Positions 34,691 to 42,959 of a DNA stretch of 47,494 nt are shown piece by piece. A program made the position numbers and the translations under genes. Origin of the DNA: Planctomycetota bacterium (lineage in GTDB: Bacteria; Planctomycetota; OFTM77). How positions within the stretch are numbered: the first letter of the stretch is position 1; every line of letters starts with the position of its first letter. The DNA lies in assembly GCA_029260795.1 (NCBI GenBank), contig JAJDCO010000033.1, positions 1 through 47,494 of the forward strand, given 5' to 3'. The notes beneath the pieces are model-generated. The model ran no database searches. It worked only from the letters and a program-made list of their open reading frames with translations, and was not told the DNA's origin.

Positions 34691-34731
34691 GCCTCCTCCC
34701 CCCGGAGGCCCGGCTTCAGCCTGGTGGGAGG
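34691..34731. repeat. Dispersed TTCA-loop hairpin repeat, copy A
   Basis: GGAGGCCCGGC-TTCA-GCC continues to TGGTGGGAGG. The core stem is CCCGGC with GCCTGG (one mismatch) around a TTCA loop at 34715-34718, embedded in a larger G/C palindrome (GCCTCC/GGAGGC). It is related to 47277-47304 with matched stem changes. It lies just after the metal-binding lipoprotein gene. Confidence 0.55.
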
Positions 34732-34816
34732 CCGTTCCACTTCGCGTGGACTGACGAACGCCGTTCATCCCGACGACGGCACCAAGCGTTCGAGGGCAGG
34801 CGAGTCGATCGCGCGA

Positions 34817-34859
34817 TGGAGGGCGATCGACGTCGTAGCGGACTGAAGTCCGCCCTCCA
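34817..34859. repeat. Dispersed TTCA-loop hairpin repeat, copy B (inverted)
   Basis: On the minus strand this reads TTGGAGGGCGGAC-TTCA-GTCCGC. The core 6-bp stem GCGGAC/GTCCGC surrounds the loop (TGAA on the plus strand at 34844-34847). An outer pairing TGGAGGGC with GCCCTCCA also exists. It sits just before the end of the convergent TPR lipoprotein gene and may aid termination. Confidence 0.5.
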
Positions 34860-34872
34860 AGTTCGTCCCCGC

Positions 34873-35436
34873 TCAGTTCCAGTAGGAGCGGAGGTCGACC
34901 CAGTCCTTGTTGCCGGAGCCACCGCCGAGGTAGCCGAGGGCGGCGAGCTGGGAGGCGTCGGCCTTGGCGGCTTGGACGTCGCCGCTGATCTTCTCGAAGA
35001 GGGCGGCATCGTCGGGGAAGCGCTTCTTCGCGGCGTCGATCACCTTGCCGGCCGGCTCGACCTGCTCCTTGCTGAGCAGCGTCTGGGCGACGCCCAGGTA
35101 GAACTTGGCGTCCAGCTTGGCGGGGCTGCTCTTCTCCAGCTCGCTCAGGTAGCGATCGGTTCCGCCGCCTTTGCCCATCTGCGCCTGGCAGTTGACGGCA
35201 CCGAAGCCGGCCTTGGTCTTGAGCTCCGCCGAGGCGCCTTCGGCATCGAGGACCCCTTGAAGGTGCTTCATCGCTTCGTCGGGCTTGTCGCTGTCCATTA
35301 AGCGCTGAGCCTGGGCGAAGTGCTGCTCGGCCGTCAGGTCGCTCCCGCCGCCGTCGCCACAAGCAGCGCAGAAGAATGTCGAGGCGGCCAGGAGGAGAGC
35401 CGAAGAGGTCGGGACGACGAGAAAGCTGCGGCGCAT
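34873..35436 (-). CDS. Small TPR-like lipoprotein
   Basis: A 187-residue protein with a leader ending STFFCAAC (lipobox, Cys26) and an Asp/Gly-rich start. The rest is helical with tetratricopeptide-type periodicity (AEQHFAQAQRLMDSDKPDEA, then AKFYLGVAQTLLSKEQ). Near the C-terminus is ASQLAALGYLGGGSG, an L-x-x-LGY segment also seen at the ends of the two RHH-like proteins in the cluster to the right. The ribosome site GGAG is upstream of ATG 35436. It probably scaffolds envelope proteins. It is divergent from the RHH-sat operon with 515 bases between. Confidence 0.75.
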   Translation of the reverse strand: MRRSFLVVPTSSALLLAASTFFCAACGDGGGSDLTAEQHFAQAQRLMDSDKPDEAMKHLQGVLDAEGASAELKTKAGFGAVNCQAQMGKGGGTDRYLSELEKSSPAKLDAKFYLGVAQTLLSKEQVEPAGKVIDAAKKRFPDDAALFEKISGDVQAAKADASQLAALGYLGGGSGNKDWVDLRSYWN

Positions 35437-35951
35437 GGTCGGGAGTCTCCGTCAGGGAGGGAATGGATGTGCCGGGCCCGAGACGGGCGCTGGAACGTCG
35501 AGGATCACCGGTTCGCAACTGCAGTGCCTCTCGCCAGGCCCTTGGCAGATCGGCCGTACGATACTCGCGCCTGGAGGATGTGTCAAACCGGTCTCTCCGT
35601 GCGACGGGCCGAGGCGGGATTGGTCGAAAGTGCCGTCTAGGGGGAGAATTCGGGCGAAAGCCATTGACCGACTCTTCAGGTCTGGTTATGCTCCTGCCGA
35701 AGAACACTCCGATAGGAGTGCTCTTTCGCGAGCACCCGAGCCGTTGGCCCGGGTGGCCCTCCCACGAGCCTAGAATCAAAAAAAGCTGTTCTGATTAGGT
35801 TTGCACTGAACGCGTCGGTATCTCTCTTTACGGAGGCACCGTGTGATCAGCAGGGGAGAGTTCACTTGGTCTCCGGATTGCACTCTTTTGAGAGTGCTCC
35901 AGGAGTGCTCCTTCGACGGTCACCGAGCCCTCGGGCTCACGGAAGGATCGC
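35437..35951. other. Long divergent regulatory region before the RHH-sat operon
   Basis: This 515-base stretch has no supported gene. It contains several copies of GAGTGCTC and related inverted repeats (listed separately), a run of seven A near 35778-35784, and a partial inverted repeat CCTA-GA-ATCA with TGATTAGG around 35769-35799. No confident -35/-10 pair was found. Confidence 0.4.
35706..35911. promoter_or_regulatory. GAGTGCTC operator-like repeats upstream of RHH-sat-cysC
   Basis: GGAGTGCTC occurs at 35716-35724 and 35902-35910, and GAGTGCTCC at 35892-35900, the last two 11 bases apart centre to centre. They are embedded in hairpins: CACTCC-GATA-GGAGTG (35706-35721), GTGCTC-TTTCGC-GAGCAC (35719-35736) and GCACTCT-TTTG-AGAGTGC (35880-35897). 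RHH regulators typically bind short repeated sites, and the first gene downstream (35952) is RHH-like. Autoregulation is inference. Confidence 0.4.
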
Positions 35952-36182
35952 ATGAAGGAAACGAAGGTCACAGTCAAGATACCCCGACCCCTGTACCGCA
36001 AGATCCAGCTCGTGATCGACAACTCCGGCTTCAACTCTCCGACCGACTTCATCGTGTTCGTACTACGCGATCTGATCGGCGAATGGGACGCGAACCAGAA
36101 GAGCGGCCAGGAGGAAGAGGTCTTCAGCGCGGACGAGATCCGCGCCGTGAAGGAGAAGCTGCGCAACCTCGGCTACCTGTAG
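35952..36182 (+). CDS. Ribbon-helix-helix-like small protein, first of the sulfate-activation cluster
   Basis: The 76-residue protein begins with a strand (KVTVKIPRPLYRKI) followed by two helices with a turn (QLVIDNSGFNSPTDFIVFVLRDL), the RHH/CopG pattern. It ends with an acidic helix and the tail EIRAVKEKLRNLGYL. GGAAGG lies just before ATG 35952. It could be a DNA-binding repressor of this cluster, but some such short proteins with LGY tails may instead be protein-binding partners. A second relative lies at 42676-42870 in the same cluster. The gap to sat is 61 bases. Confidence 0.7.
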   Translation: MKETKVTVKIPRPLYRKIQLVIDNSGFNSPTDFIVFVLRDLIGEWDANQKSGQEEEVFSADEIRAVKEKLRNLGYL

Positions 36183-36243
36183 CCGTCGCGTTCGTCAGCC
36201 TGAGGAGTTACCGGTCCCAGACTCACCGAGAAGAGAGATCCAA

Positions 36244-37404
36244 ATGATTCCTGCACATGGTGGTCGACTCGTCGACCGACTGGTTCGTAGCGAAGAGCGC
36301 GAGCGCGTGACAAAGCAACTGGGCAGCCTCCCGAAGTTCCAGCTGAACGAGCGCGAGGCGAGCGATCTCGAGCTCATCGCGACCGGCGGCTTCAGCCCCC
36401 TGGAAGGCTTTCTGAACGAGAGCGACTACGTCAGTGTTCGCGATCGCATGCGGCTGTCCAATGACCTGCCTTGGTCGCTGCCCGTGACCTTGGCCGTCAA
36501 GCCGGGTGACAAGGCGAAGTACCAGCCCGGACAGGACCTCGCCCTGGTCGACGTCGACGGCAAGGTCCTCGGCTCGATGCACGTCGAGGACGTGTACCAG
36601 GTCGACCACAAGACCGAGGCTGAGCAGGTCCTGCGCACCAACGACGCCGCGCACCCGGGCGTCGAGTATCTCCAGTCGATCACCAACACCTACCTCGGTG
36701 GTCGCATCTCGATGGTCGAGCGCCGCGCCCACACGCAGTTCATGGACTTCCGCCTCGATCCGAAGGAGACGCGCGTCCTCTTCAAGCACAAGGGCTGGAA
36801 GCGTGTCGTCGCGTTCCAGACGCGCAACCCGATCCACCGCGCGCACGAGTACATCCAGAAGTGCGCTCTCGAGATGGTCGACGGCCTCCTCGTCCACCCG
36901 CTGATGGGCAAGACCAAGGGTGACGACATCCCCGAGGACATCCGCTTCGAGTGCTACAACGCGCTCCTCGGGCAGTACTTCCCCAAGGAACGCGTCGCGA
37001 TGTCGATCTTCCCGGCCGCCATGCGCTACGCCGGCCCCCGCGAGGCGATCTTCCACGCGCTCGTCCGCAAGAACTTCGGCTGCACGCACTTCATCGTCGG
37101 CCGCGATCACGCCGGTGTCGGCAACTACTACGGCACCTACGACGCGCAGCTCATCTTCGACGAGTTCGAGCCCGGCGAGATCGGCATCACGCCGATGTTG
37201 TTCGAGCACGCCTTCTTCGATCTGAAGTCGGGCGCCATGGGCACGGACAAGACCTGCCCGCCGGCCGAGGAGAAGGGCCAGCGCGTCTTCCTGAGCGGCA
37301 CCAAGGTGCGCGAGATGCTCAGCAATGGCGAATCGCCGCCGGCGGAGTTCACGCGTCCCGAGATCGCGCAGATCCTCATGAAGAGCATGACCCCCAAGTC
37401 GTGA
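36244..37404 (+). CDS. sat: ATP sulfurylase (sulfate adenylyltransferase)
   Basis: Makes adenosine 5'-phosphosulfate (APS) from ATP and sulfate in the cytoplasm. This is the homomeric Sat type, 386 residues, close to family length. The active-site QTRNPIHRAHE (Q192-E202) has the QxRNP and HxxH signatures, and GRDHAGVGNYYGTYDAQ is the second conserved loop. The C-terminal KVREMLSNGESPPAEFTRPE is typical. No APS kinase domain is fused; a separate cysC follows. ATG 36244 is preceded by AAGAGAGA. It could work in either direction, but the adjacent cysC and cysQ favour activation. Confidence 0.97.
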   Translation: MIPAHGGRLVDRLVRSEERERVTKQLGSLPKFQLNEREASDLELIATGGFSPLEGFLNESDYVSVRDRMRLSNDLPWSLPVTLAVKPGDKAKYQPGQDLALVDVDGKVLGSMHVEDVYQVDHKTEAEQVLRTNDAAHPGVEYLQSITNTYLGGRISMVERRAHTQFMDFRLDPKETRVLFKHKGWKRVVAFQTRNPIHRAHEYIQKCALEMVDGLLVHPLMGKTKGDDIPEDIRFECYNALLGQYFPKERVAMSIFPAAMRYAGPREAIFHALVRKNFGCTHFIVGRDHAGVGNYYGTYDAQLIFDEFEPGEIGITPMLFEHAFFDLKSGAMGTDKTCPPAEEKGQRVFLSGTKVREMLSNGESPPAEFTRPEIAQILMKSMTPKS

Positions 37405-37454
37405 CGCCCGTCATCGACTCACACGAGAACGAACTCAGGTAGGAGATACCGAAG

Positions 37455-38060
37455 ATGAAGGGTTTCACCCTCTGGTTCACCGGGCTTTCGGGCGCCGGCA
37501 AGTCGACTCTGGCCACGCTGGTCGCGGCCGAGCTGCGCGAGCGCGGCTCCAACGTCGAGATCATGGACGGCGATGCGGTCCGGACCAACCTCTCCAAGGG
37601 CCTCGGCTTCTCCAAGGAGGACCGGGACACGAACATTCGCCGCATCGGCTACGTCTGCAACCTGCTCAGCCGCAATGGCGTCGTTGCCATGTCGGCCGCG
37701 ATCTCTCCTTACATGGCCGTTCGCGACGAGGTGCGGCGCATGACCGAGAGCCGCTTCGTCGAGGTGTACGTGGAGTGCCCGATCGACGTGCTCACCGAGC
37801 GCGACGTGAAGGGCCTCTACAAGAAGGCGATCGCGGGTGAGATCAAGAACTTCACCGGCATCTCCGATCCGTACGAGGGGCCGGAGGATCCCGAGATCCG
37901 CGTCCACTCCGACACGCAGTCGGTGGCGGAGAGCGCCCAGCACATCATCGACAGGCTCGAGCGCATGAACCTGATCCCGGCTCCGGCCGGCGCCTCGTAC
38001 TGCGCGGACGACGAGGAGGCCGAGATCGTCGCTCAGCTTCAGAAGAAGAGCTACCTCTGA
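37455..38060 (+). CDS. cysC: APS kinase
   Basis: Phosphorylates APS to PAPS, the donor for sulfation or reduction. The 201-residue protein has the P-loop GLSGAGKST (residues 10-18), the [20 protein letters not shown] loop and [17 protein letters not shown]. The [20 protein letters not shown] substrate lid is intact. The last about 15 residues ([15 protein letters not shown]) form an acidic helix followed by SYL, similar in layout to the LGY tails of the RHH-like proteins. ATG 37455 follows GGTAGGAGAT. It is 50 bases after sat, the same transcription unit. The strong hairpin at 38072 ends the unit. Confidence 0.96.
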   Translation: MKGFTLWFTGLSGAGKSTLATLVAAELRERGSNVEIMDGDAVRTNLSKGLGFSKEDRDTNIRRIGYVCNLLSRNGVVAMSAAISPYMAVRDEVRRMTESRFVEVYVECPIDVLTERDVKGLYKKAIAGEIKNFTGISDPYEGPEDPEIRVHSDTQSVAESAQHIIDRLERMNLIPAPAGASYCADDEEAEIVAQLQKKSYL

Positions 38061-38071
38061 GAGCCGATCGT

Positions 38072-38100
38072 GGCGAGCGGGGCGGAAAGTCCCGCTCGCC
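38072..38100 (+). terminator. Stem-loop after cysC
   Basis: A perfect 10-bp stem (GGCGAGCGGG at 38072-38081 with CCCGCTCGCC at 38091-38100, 9-base loop) lies just after the cysC stop. No T-tract follows. The right arm with its flank, GAAAGTCCCGCTCG, recurs about 30 bases later. It probably separates sat-cysC from the downstream genes or stabilises the mRNA end. Confidence 0.5.
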
Positions 38101-38403
38101 GAGATTCGCGTGACAGAAAGTCCCGCTCGGGTGATTCTCGCTCGAGATCGAGCCCCGGATTAACGTGGTATCCTTTGTGCGAACCCGTACGATTCTCACT
38201 TGCCTGGTGAGCCCCCGTCCTCCTCAGATGGCCGTTCCGAAGCCCACCGTCCTCGCCCTCCGAGACCTGATTCTCGAACCGGGCTGGGCCGGGTGCCTGC
38301 CGTCGGGGGACCCCTTCGCCGAAGCTCCGGGGCCGGCCGCAGGAGCCTGCCCGAACCGCCCGAACCGCCCGAACCGCCCGAAACCAGACCGGAAGCAACG
38401 CGC
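38101..38403 (+). repeat. Leader region with a 9-bp tandem repeat before the phosphodiesterase gene
   Basis: This stretch continues the gap after cysC and has no supported gene. It holds a second copy of GAAAGTCCCGCTCG near 38116, and GCCCGAACC repeated three times exactly plus a fourth imperfect copy at 38349-38385, ending 18 bases before ATG 38404. The repeat translates as Pro-Glu-Pro in the open frame, but no start site supports reading it. Confidence 0.6.
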
Positions 38404-40581
38404 ATGAGACGTCTCTCGAGAACGACCCGGATCGCCGGGACGCTCGCCTTCTTGTTCGCCTTCCAGGAATCGGCCTTCGCCTACATCGGACCGGGGGCAG
38501 GGTTCGCCTTCCTCGGATCGTTCCTGATCATCCTCGCGACGTTCTTCCTGGCGTTCGCGACCATCCTCGCCTACCCGTTTCGGCTGCTGATTCGGCTGCT
38601 GGTTCACCGCAAGAGCAAGACGAAGTCGCACGTCGATCGCGTAGTCATCGTGGGGCTGGATGGCATGGACCCGCGTCTGGCGCGGCGCTTCATGGACGAA
38701 GGCTTGATGCCCCACTTCACGAAGCTCGCTCAGCAAGGCAGGTTCTCACCGCTCGCCACCGCGCATCCCTCGATGTCGCCGTCGGCTTGGTCGTCGTTCA
38801 CGACCGGCGTCGACTCGTCGAAGCACAACATCTTCGACTTCATCACGCGCGACCCGTGCACCTACCTTCCGCAGCTGTCCTCGGCCGACATCCGTCAAGC
38901 CAAGAAGGTGCTGCCACTCGGCAAGTACCGCATCCCGCTCGAGAAGCCCTCGATCCGACTACTCCGGAAGTCGAAGCCGTTCTGGAAGATCCTCGGCGAG
39001 CACAAGATCTTCTCCACGATCCAACGGGTGCCGATCACGTTTCCGCCCGAGAAGTTCAACGGCGTGCTGCTCTCGGCCATGTGCGTACCCGATCTCCGCG
39101 GCTCCCAGGGTGAGTTCACCTACTACAGCAGCAAGCTGAGCGGTGATCAGCCCGACGTGGGCGGCGTCCAGGTCCAGGTGCAAGTTCAAGGTGACAAGGT
39201 CGAGACGCATCTCGACGGCCCCGACAACTCGATGGTGGCCAACGGCGGCAAGATGAAGCTGCCCATGACGATCACCATCGACCGCGCCAACAACGAGGCA
39301 CTGCTCGAGATCGACGGCCAGAAGGTCCCGCTGAAGCCGCGGACCTACACGCCGTGGGTGTCCTTCCGGTTCAAGGCGATGCCGGGCGTCAAGGTCAACG
39401 GCATCGCGCGCTTCTACGTGAACTCGCTCGCACCCGACTTCGAGATGTACGTCACGCCGATCCAGATCGATCCCGAGAAGCCGGCGCTGCCCATCTCGCA
39501 CCCGTTCATCTACGCGATCTACCTCGCCAAGAAGCACGGGCCGTACGCGACGCTCGGCCTGGCCGAGGATACCTGGGCGCTCAACGAGCGGGTCATCGAC
39601 GAGCCGGCCTTCTTGGAGCAGGCCTACCTGATCCAAGAGGAGCGCGAGAAGATGCTCTTCGATGCACTCGAGACGACGAAGAAGGGCCTCATCACGACCG
39701 TCTTCGACACCACCGATCGCATCCAGCACATGTTCTTCCGCTATCTCGATCCCGATCATCCAGCGAATGCGGGCAAGGACATCGAGAAGTACAAGAACAC
39801 GATCGCCGATCTCTACGCGAACATGGACAAGATGCTCGCGCGGATCCAAGAGAAGATCGGCCCGCGCGACCTCTTGATCGTCATGAGCGATCACGGCTTC
39901 TCGCAATTCCAGCGCGGTGTGAACCTCAACTCGTGGCTCCGCGATGAAGGCTACCTCTACCTCAAGGACGAGTCCCGCCGCACGAGCGACGACTGGTTCG
40001 AGAACGTCGACTGGTCCCGCACCAAGGCCTTTGCACTCGGCCTGACCGGCATGTTCATCAACCGCAAGGGCCGAGAAGCGCAGGGCATCGTCGCCGAGGG
40101 CGAGGAGCTCGAGACGCTGAAGGCCGAGCTGGTCGAGAAGCTCTCGAACATGAAGGACAGCGGTCGCGAAGGCGCCTCGGTCATGCGACGCGTCTTCGAC
40201 ACCGTCAAGCACATGCCCGGTCCCTATGCGAGCAACGCGCCCGATCTCCTGATCGGATACCAGGAAGGCTACCGGCACTCCTGGGAGTGTGCGACCGGCC
40301 AGGTCACCGACGAGGTGATCTCCGACAACACCAAGTCGTGGAGCGGGGATCACTGCATCGATCCCGACTTGGTGCCGGGCGTCATCTTCTCGAGCCAGGG
40401 GTTCCAGTCCGAGAATCCGCACATCATGGATCTCGCGCCGACCGCGCTGTCGCTGTTCGGGGTCGACGTTCCGAAATACATGCAGGGCAAGCGGCTGTTC
40501 GAAGGCTCGCCTTTCTCACCGCCTTCGAAGCCGGCGCCTACGAAGCCCGCCGCAACGCCCCAGAAAGTGGAGGTCTCTTGA
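38404..40581 (+). CDS. Membrane-anchored alkaline-phosphatase-superfamily (type I phosphodiesterase) protein
   Basis: The 725-residue protein has a leader or first helix (about 10-26), a second long hydrophobic segment (about 30-65, GAGFAFLGSFLIILATFFLAF), then a large extracytoplasmic domain. Superfamily motifs: first metal Asp in VIVGLDGMDP (D86), nucleophile region HPSMSPSAWSSFTTG (S125 likely), DTTDRIQHMFFRY, and SDHGF (D496, H497). A beta-rich middle part contains FEMYVTPIQIDP, also seen in the next gene. ATG 38404 has GGAAG upstream. Its relatives hydrolyse or transfer phosphate or sulfate esters; the substrate is unknown. The stop overlaps the start of the paralog at 40581 by one base, so the two are coupled. 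Confidence 0.88.
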   Translation: MRRLSRTTRIAGTLAFLFAFQESAFAYIGPGAGFAFLGSFLIILATFFLAFATILAYPFRLLIRLLVHRKSKTKSHVDRVVIVGLDGMDPRLARRFMDEGLMPHFTKLAQQGRFSPLATAHPSMSPSAWSSFTTGVDSSKHNIFDFITRDPCTYLPQLSSADIRQAKKVLPLGKYRIPLEKPSIRLLRKSKPFWKILGEHKIFSTIQRVPITFPPEKFNGVLLSAMCVPDLRGSQGEFTYYSSKLSGDQPDVGGVQVQVQVQGDKVETHLDGPDNSMVANGGKMKLPMTITIDRANNEALLEIDGQKVPLKPRTYTPWVSFRFKAMPGVKVNGIARFYVNSLAPDFEMYVTPIQIDPEKPALPISHPFIYAIYLAKKHGPYATLGLAEDTWALNERVIDEPAFLEQAYLIQEEREKMLFDALETTKKGLITTVFDTTDRIQHMFFRYLDPDHPANAGKDIEKYKNTIADLYANMDKMLARIQEKIGPRDLLIVMSDHGFSQFQRGVNLNSWLRDEGYLYLKDESRRTSDDWFENVDWSRTKAFALGLTGMFINRKGREAQGIVAEGEELETLKAELVEKLSNMKDSGREGASVMRRVFDTVKHMPGPYASNAPDLLIGYQEGYRHSWECATGQVTDEVISDNTKSWSGDHCIDPDLVPGVIFSSQGFQSENPHIMDLAPTALSLFGVDVPKYMQGKRLFEGSPFSPPSKPAPTKPAATPQKVEVS

Positions 40582-42638
40582 TGCCGCGCCCGGTCGCGCT
40601 CCGACTGCTGCTCGGTGCGCTCTTCGCCTCGACCCTCGCGCTCGTCGGCGCTTGTGGGGACGACATGGACGACGCCTCGCCTCGGATGATGGTCGTCGGC
40701 TTCGACGGTCTCGATCCCAAGGTCCTTCAGCGGCTCATGGACGAGGGGAAGCTCCCCAACTTCAAGAAGCTCGCCCAGGAAGGCGGCTTCACCCCATTGA
40801 AGACTTCGATCCCGCCCGAGAGCCCGATCGCCTGGTCGAACGTCATCTCCGGAGCCGATCCGGGTGAGCACGGCATCTTCGACTTCGTCCACCGGCGCTT
40901 CGCCGGTGCGGAGAAGCTCGAGGAGAAGCATCTCGAGCTCTTCATGTCGACGGCGTTGACTGACTCCGGCTCGACCTGGTCGTTCGGTGACCTGCAGATC
41001 CCGAAGCCCTGGGACGCGGGTGGCACCGAGGAGATGCGACGCGGTCCGGTGTTCTGGAACATCCTGCGCGAGCAGGGCGTGCCGGCCTCGATCGTGCGCA
41101 TCCCCGCCAACTATCCGCCCACCGCCTCCGAGCAGCGCACTTTCCCGGGCATGGGAACGCCGGACTTGCCGGGCACCTACGGCACCTGCTTTCAGTTCAC
41201 GTCCGACCCGGCGGCGCAGACCGGTGAGCCGGCGCCGGGCGCGAAGATCAAGAAGGTCTACGTGCGCGACGACGCGGTGACGACGGCCCTCGAAGGACCG
41301 CCGGATCCGTTCAAGAAGGGCAACCCCGTCGTCACGACGCCGATGACGGTCGCGATCGACCGCGAGAACGAGTCAGTCAAGATCTCGGTGAGCGGTGCCG
41401 AGGTGATCCTGAACGTCGGGGAGTTCAGCCAGTGGGTCTCGGTCAGCTTCGATCTCATCTCGGCGCTCGGGATGCCGCTCGAGGGCGTCGACGGGATCTG
41501 CCGCTTCAAGCTGCAGTCGCTCGAGCCGCACTTCAAGCTGTACGTAACGCCGATCCAGATCGATCCGCGCGATCCCTTCACGCCGGTCTCCACGCCCGAC
41601 GACGCCGCCCCCGAGCTCGCCGAGTCGATCGGACCCTACTACACCCAGGGCATGGCCGAGGACACCTCGGCGCTCCGCGCCGGCATCTTCACGCCCGCCG
41701 AGTACCTGGAGCAGGTCGACCTCGTCTGGGACGAGCGGATAAGCATGCTCGACTTCGAGCTCGACCGCTTCGAGAAGGCGGGGGGCTTCTTGTTCTTCTA
41801 CTTCTCGTCGACCGACCTCGTCAGCCACATGATGTGGCGCTTCAGCGATCCGGAGCATCCAAACTACGATCCCGATCAGCCCGATCAAGTGAAGAGCGCG
41901 ATCGAGGACATCTATCGCCGGGCCGATGACGCGGTCGGCGAGATCCGAAAGCGCATCGGCGAGGAGACGCTGCTCATGGTCATCTCGGACCACGGCTTTG
42001 CGCCTTACTATCGCGCCCTCAACCTCAACACCTGGCTGTGGCAGAACGGCTACCTCGCCATCAAGGACGAGAAGCGTCTGGGCCAGGACAAGCTCCTCGC
42101 CGACGTCGATTGGGAGAACACCCGCGCTTACGCGCTCGGCTTCAACGCGCTCTATCTCAATCTGCGCGGTCGCGAGCCGCACGGGACGGTGATGCCGTCG
42201 GAGCAGGACGCGCTCTTGGCGGAGATCGACCAGAAGCTTCGCGAGTACCGGGATCCCAAGAACGGCGAGACGGTCGTCCTCACGAACTACATCTCGAAGA
42301 ACCAGTTTCGCGGCGAATGGGCTGAGTCCGACATCACGCCGGACATGATCATCGGCTACGCGAGCCGCTATCGCGCGCACGACGACACCGTCGAAGGCTT
42401 GATCGTACCGGCCTCGCGTGTGATTCAAGACAACATGGATGCCTGGAGCGGTTGCCACCTGATGGCGGCCGAGGTCGTTCCGGGTGTCGTTGTCTCCAAT
42501 CGTCCGATCAAGCTGCAAGATCCGGCGCTGTATGACGTGACCGTCACGGTCATGGACTTCTACGGCGTGCCGGAATCCCAGGCCGGGCGCAAGCGCATGA
42601 TCGGTCGGTCCATTCTCGACTTCTCGGCCCCTCGTTGA
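40581..42638 (+). CDS. Alkaline-phosphatase-superfamily lipoprotein, paralog
   Basis: The 685-residue paralog of the previous gene has a lipoprotein leader (lipobox LVGAC, Cys25) instead of helices. It keeps the same motifs: VVGFDGLDP (D42), nucleophile region PPESPIAWSNVISGADPGEH, STDLVSHMMWRF and SDHGF. The shared middle segment reads FKLYVTPIQIDP. Both proteins carry a similar DGxxxPN/HF(K/T)KLAQ(E/Q)G start. It probably sits in the periplasm or outer membrane. ATG 40581 follows GTGGAGG and overlaps the previous stop. Expression as a coupled pair suggests joint action on one substrate, for example a donor and a product. Confidence 0.88.
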   Translation: MPRPVALRLLLGALFASTLALVGACGDDMDDASPRMMVVGFDGLDPKVLQRLMDEGKLPNFKKLAQEGGFTPLKTSIPPESPIAWSNVISGADPGEHGIFDFVHRRFAGAEKLEEKHLELFMSTALTDSGSTWSFGDLQIPKPWDAGGTEEMRRGPVFWNILREQGVPASIVRIPANYPPTASEQRTFPGMGTPDLPGTYGTCFQFTSDPAAQTGEPAPGAKIKKVYVRDDAVTTALEGPPDPFKKGNPVVTTPMTVAIDRENESVKISVSGAEVILNVGEFSQWVSVSFDLISALGMPLEGVDGICRFKLQSLEPHFKLYVTPIQIDPRDPFTPVSTPDDAAPELAESIGPYYTQGMAEDTSALRAGIFTPAEYLEQVDLVWDERISMLDFELDRFEKAGGFLFFYFSSTDLVSHMMWRFSDPEHPNYDPDQPDQVKSAIEDIYRRADDAVGEIRKRIGEETLLMVISDHGFAPYYRALNLNTWLWQNGYLAIKDEKRLGQDKLLADVDWENTRAYALGFNALYLNLRGREPHGTVMPSEQDALLAEIDQKLREYRDPKNGETVVLTNYISKNQFRGEWAESDITPDMIIGYASRYRAHDDTVEGLIVPASRVIQDNMDAWSGCHLMAAEVVPGVVVSNRPIKLQDPALYDVTVTVMDFYGVPESQAGRKRMIGRSILDFSAPR

Positions 42639-42675
42639 TTCCGATTTCCAATCCCCCCTCACCGGAGGAATGAGC

Positions 42676-42870
42676 ATGTTTGGTGGTAGCAAGGTCAAGC
42701 TGGATCCCGATCTCCTCAAGCGCGTCAAAGCCGTCGTCGAGGTCGCGGGCTACTCGTCTGTCGAAGAGTTCATCATGCACGCCCTCGAGAAGGAGCTCGC
42801 TCAGCTCGAGGAAGCTGAGTCCGAAGAGGAGCTCAAGGCCAAGCTGCGTGGCCTCGGCTACATCTCGTAG
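42676..42870 (+). CDS. Second ribbon-helix-helix-like small protein
   Basis: A 64-residue protein with strand KVKLDPDLLKRVKAVV and helices VAGYSSVEEFIMHALEKELA, again the RHH/CopG pattern. It ends in the acidic helix and tail EEELKAKLRGLGYIS, clearly akin to the protein at 35952-36182. ATG 42676 is preferred: GGAGG at 42664-42668 is 7 bases upstream, while ATG 42670 is too close. It follows the second phosphodiesterase by 37 bases. It may be a second regulator or an adaptor; which is open. Confidence 0.75.
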   Translation: MFGGSKVKLDPDLLKRVKAVVEVAGYSSVEEFIMHALEKELAQLEEAESEEELKAKLRGLGYIS

Positions 42871-42893
42871 CGTTCCCATTCCCGGAGCCTGAC

Positions 42894-42924
42894 CCCGGAG
42901 GCGTCCCGCGCGGGACGCTCCGGG
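42894..42924 (+). terminator. Strong hairpin after the second RHH-like gene
   Basis: GCGTCCC (42901-42907) pairs with GGGACGC (42912-42918) around GCGC, and the stem extends with CCCGGA (42894-42899) and TCCGGG (42919-42924) past one bulged G. It makes about 13 bp with a tetraloop. No T-tract follows and the next gene starts 36 bases later, so it may be a partial terminator or mRNA stabiliser. Confidence 0.5.
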
Positions 42925-42959
42925 CTCCCGATCCAACCACCCGAGATTCCTGACACACC

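Noticed and set aside
38959..42728. Long minus-strand frames opposite both phosphodiesterases
   Set aside because: Two frames of 487 and 451 residues are open only because of codon bias of the real genes; they show no family motif.
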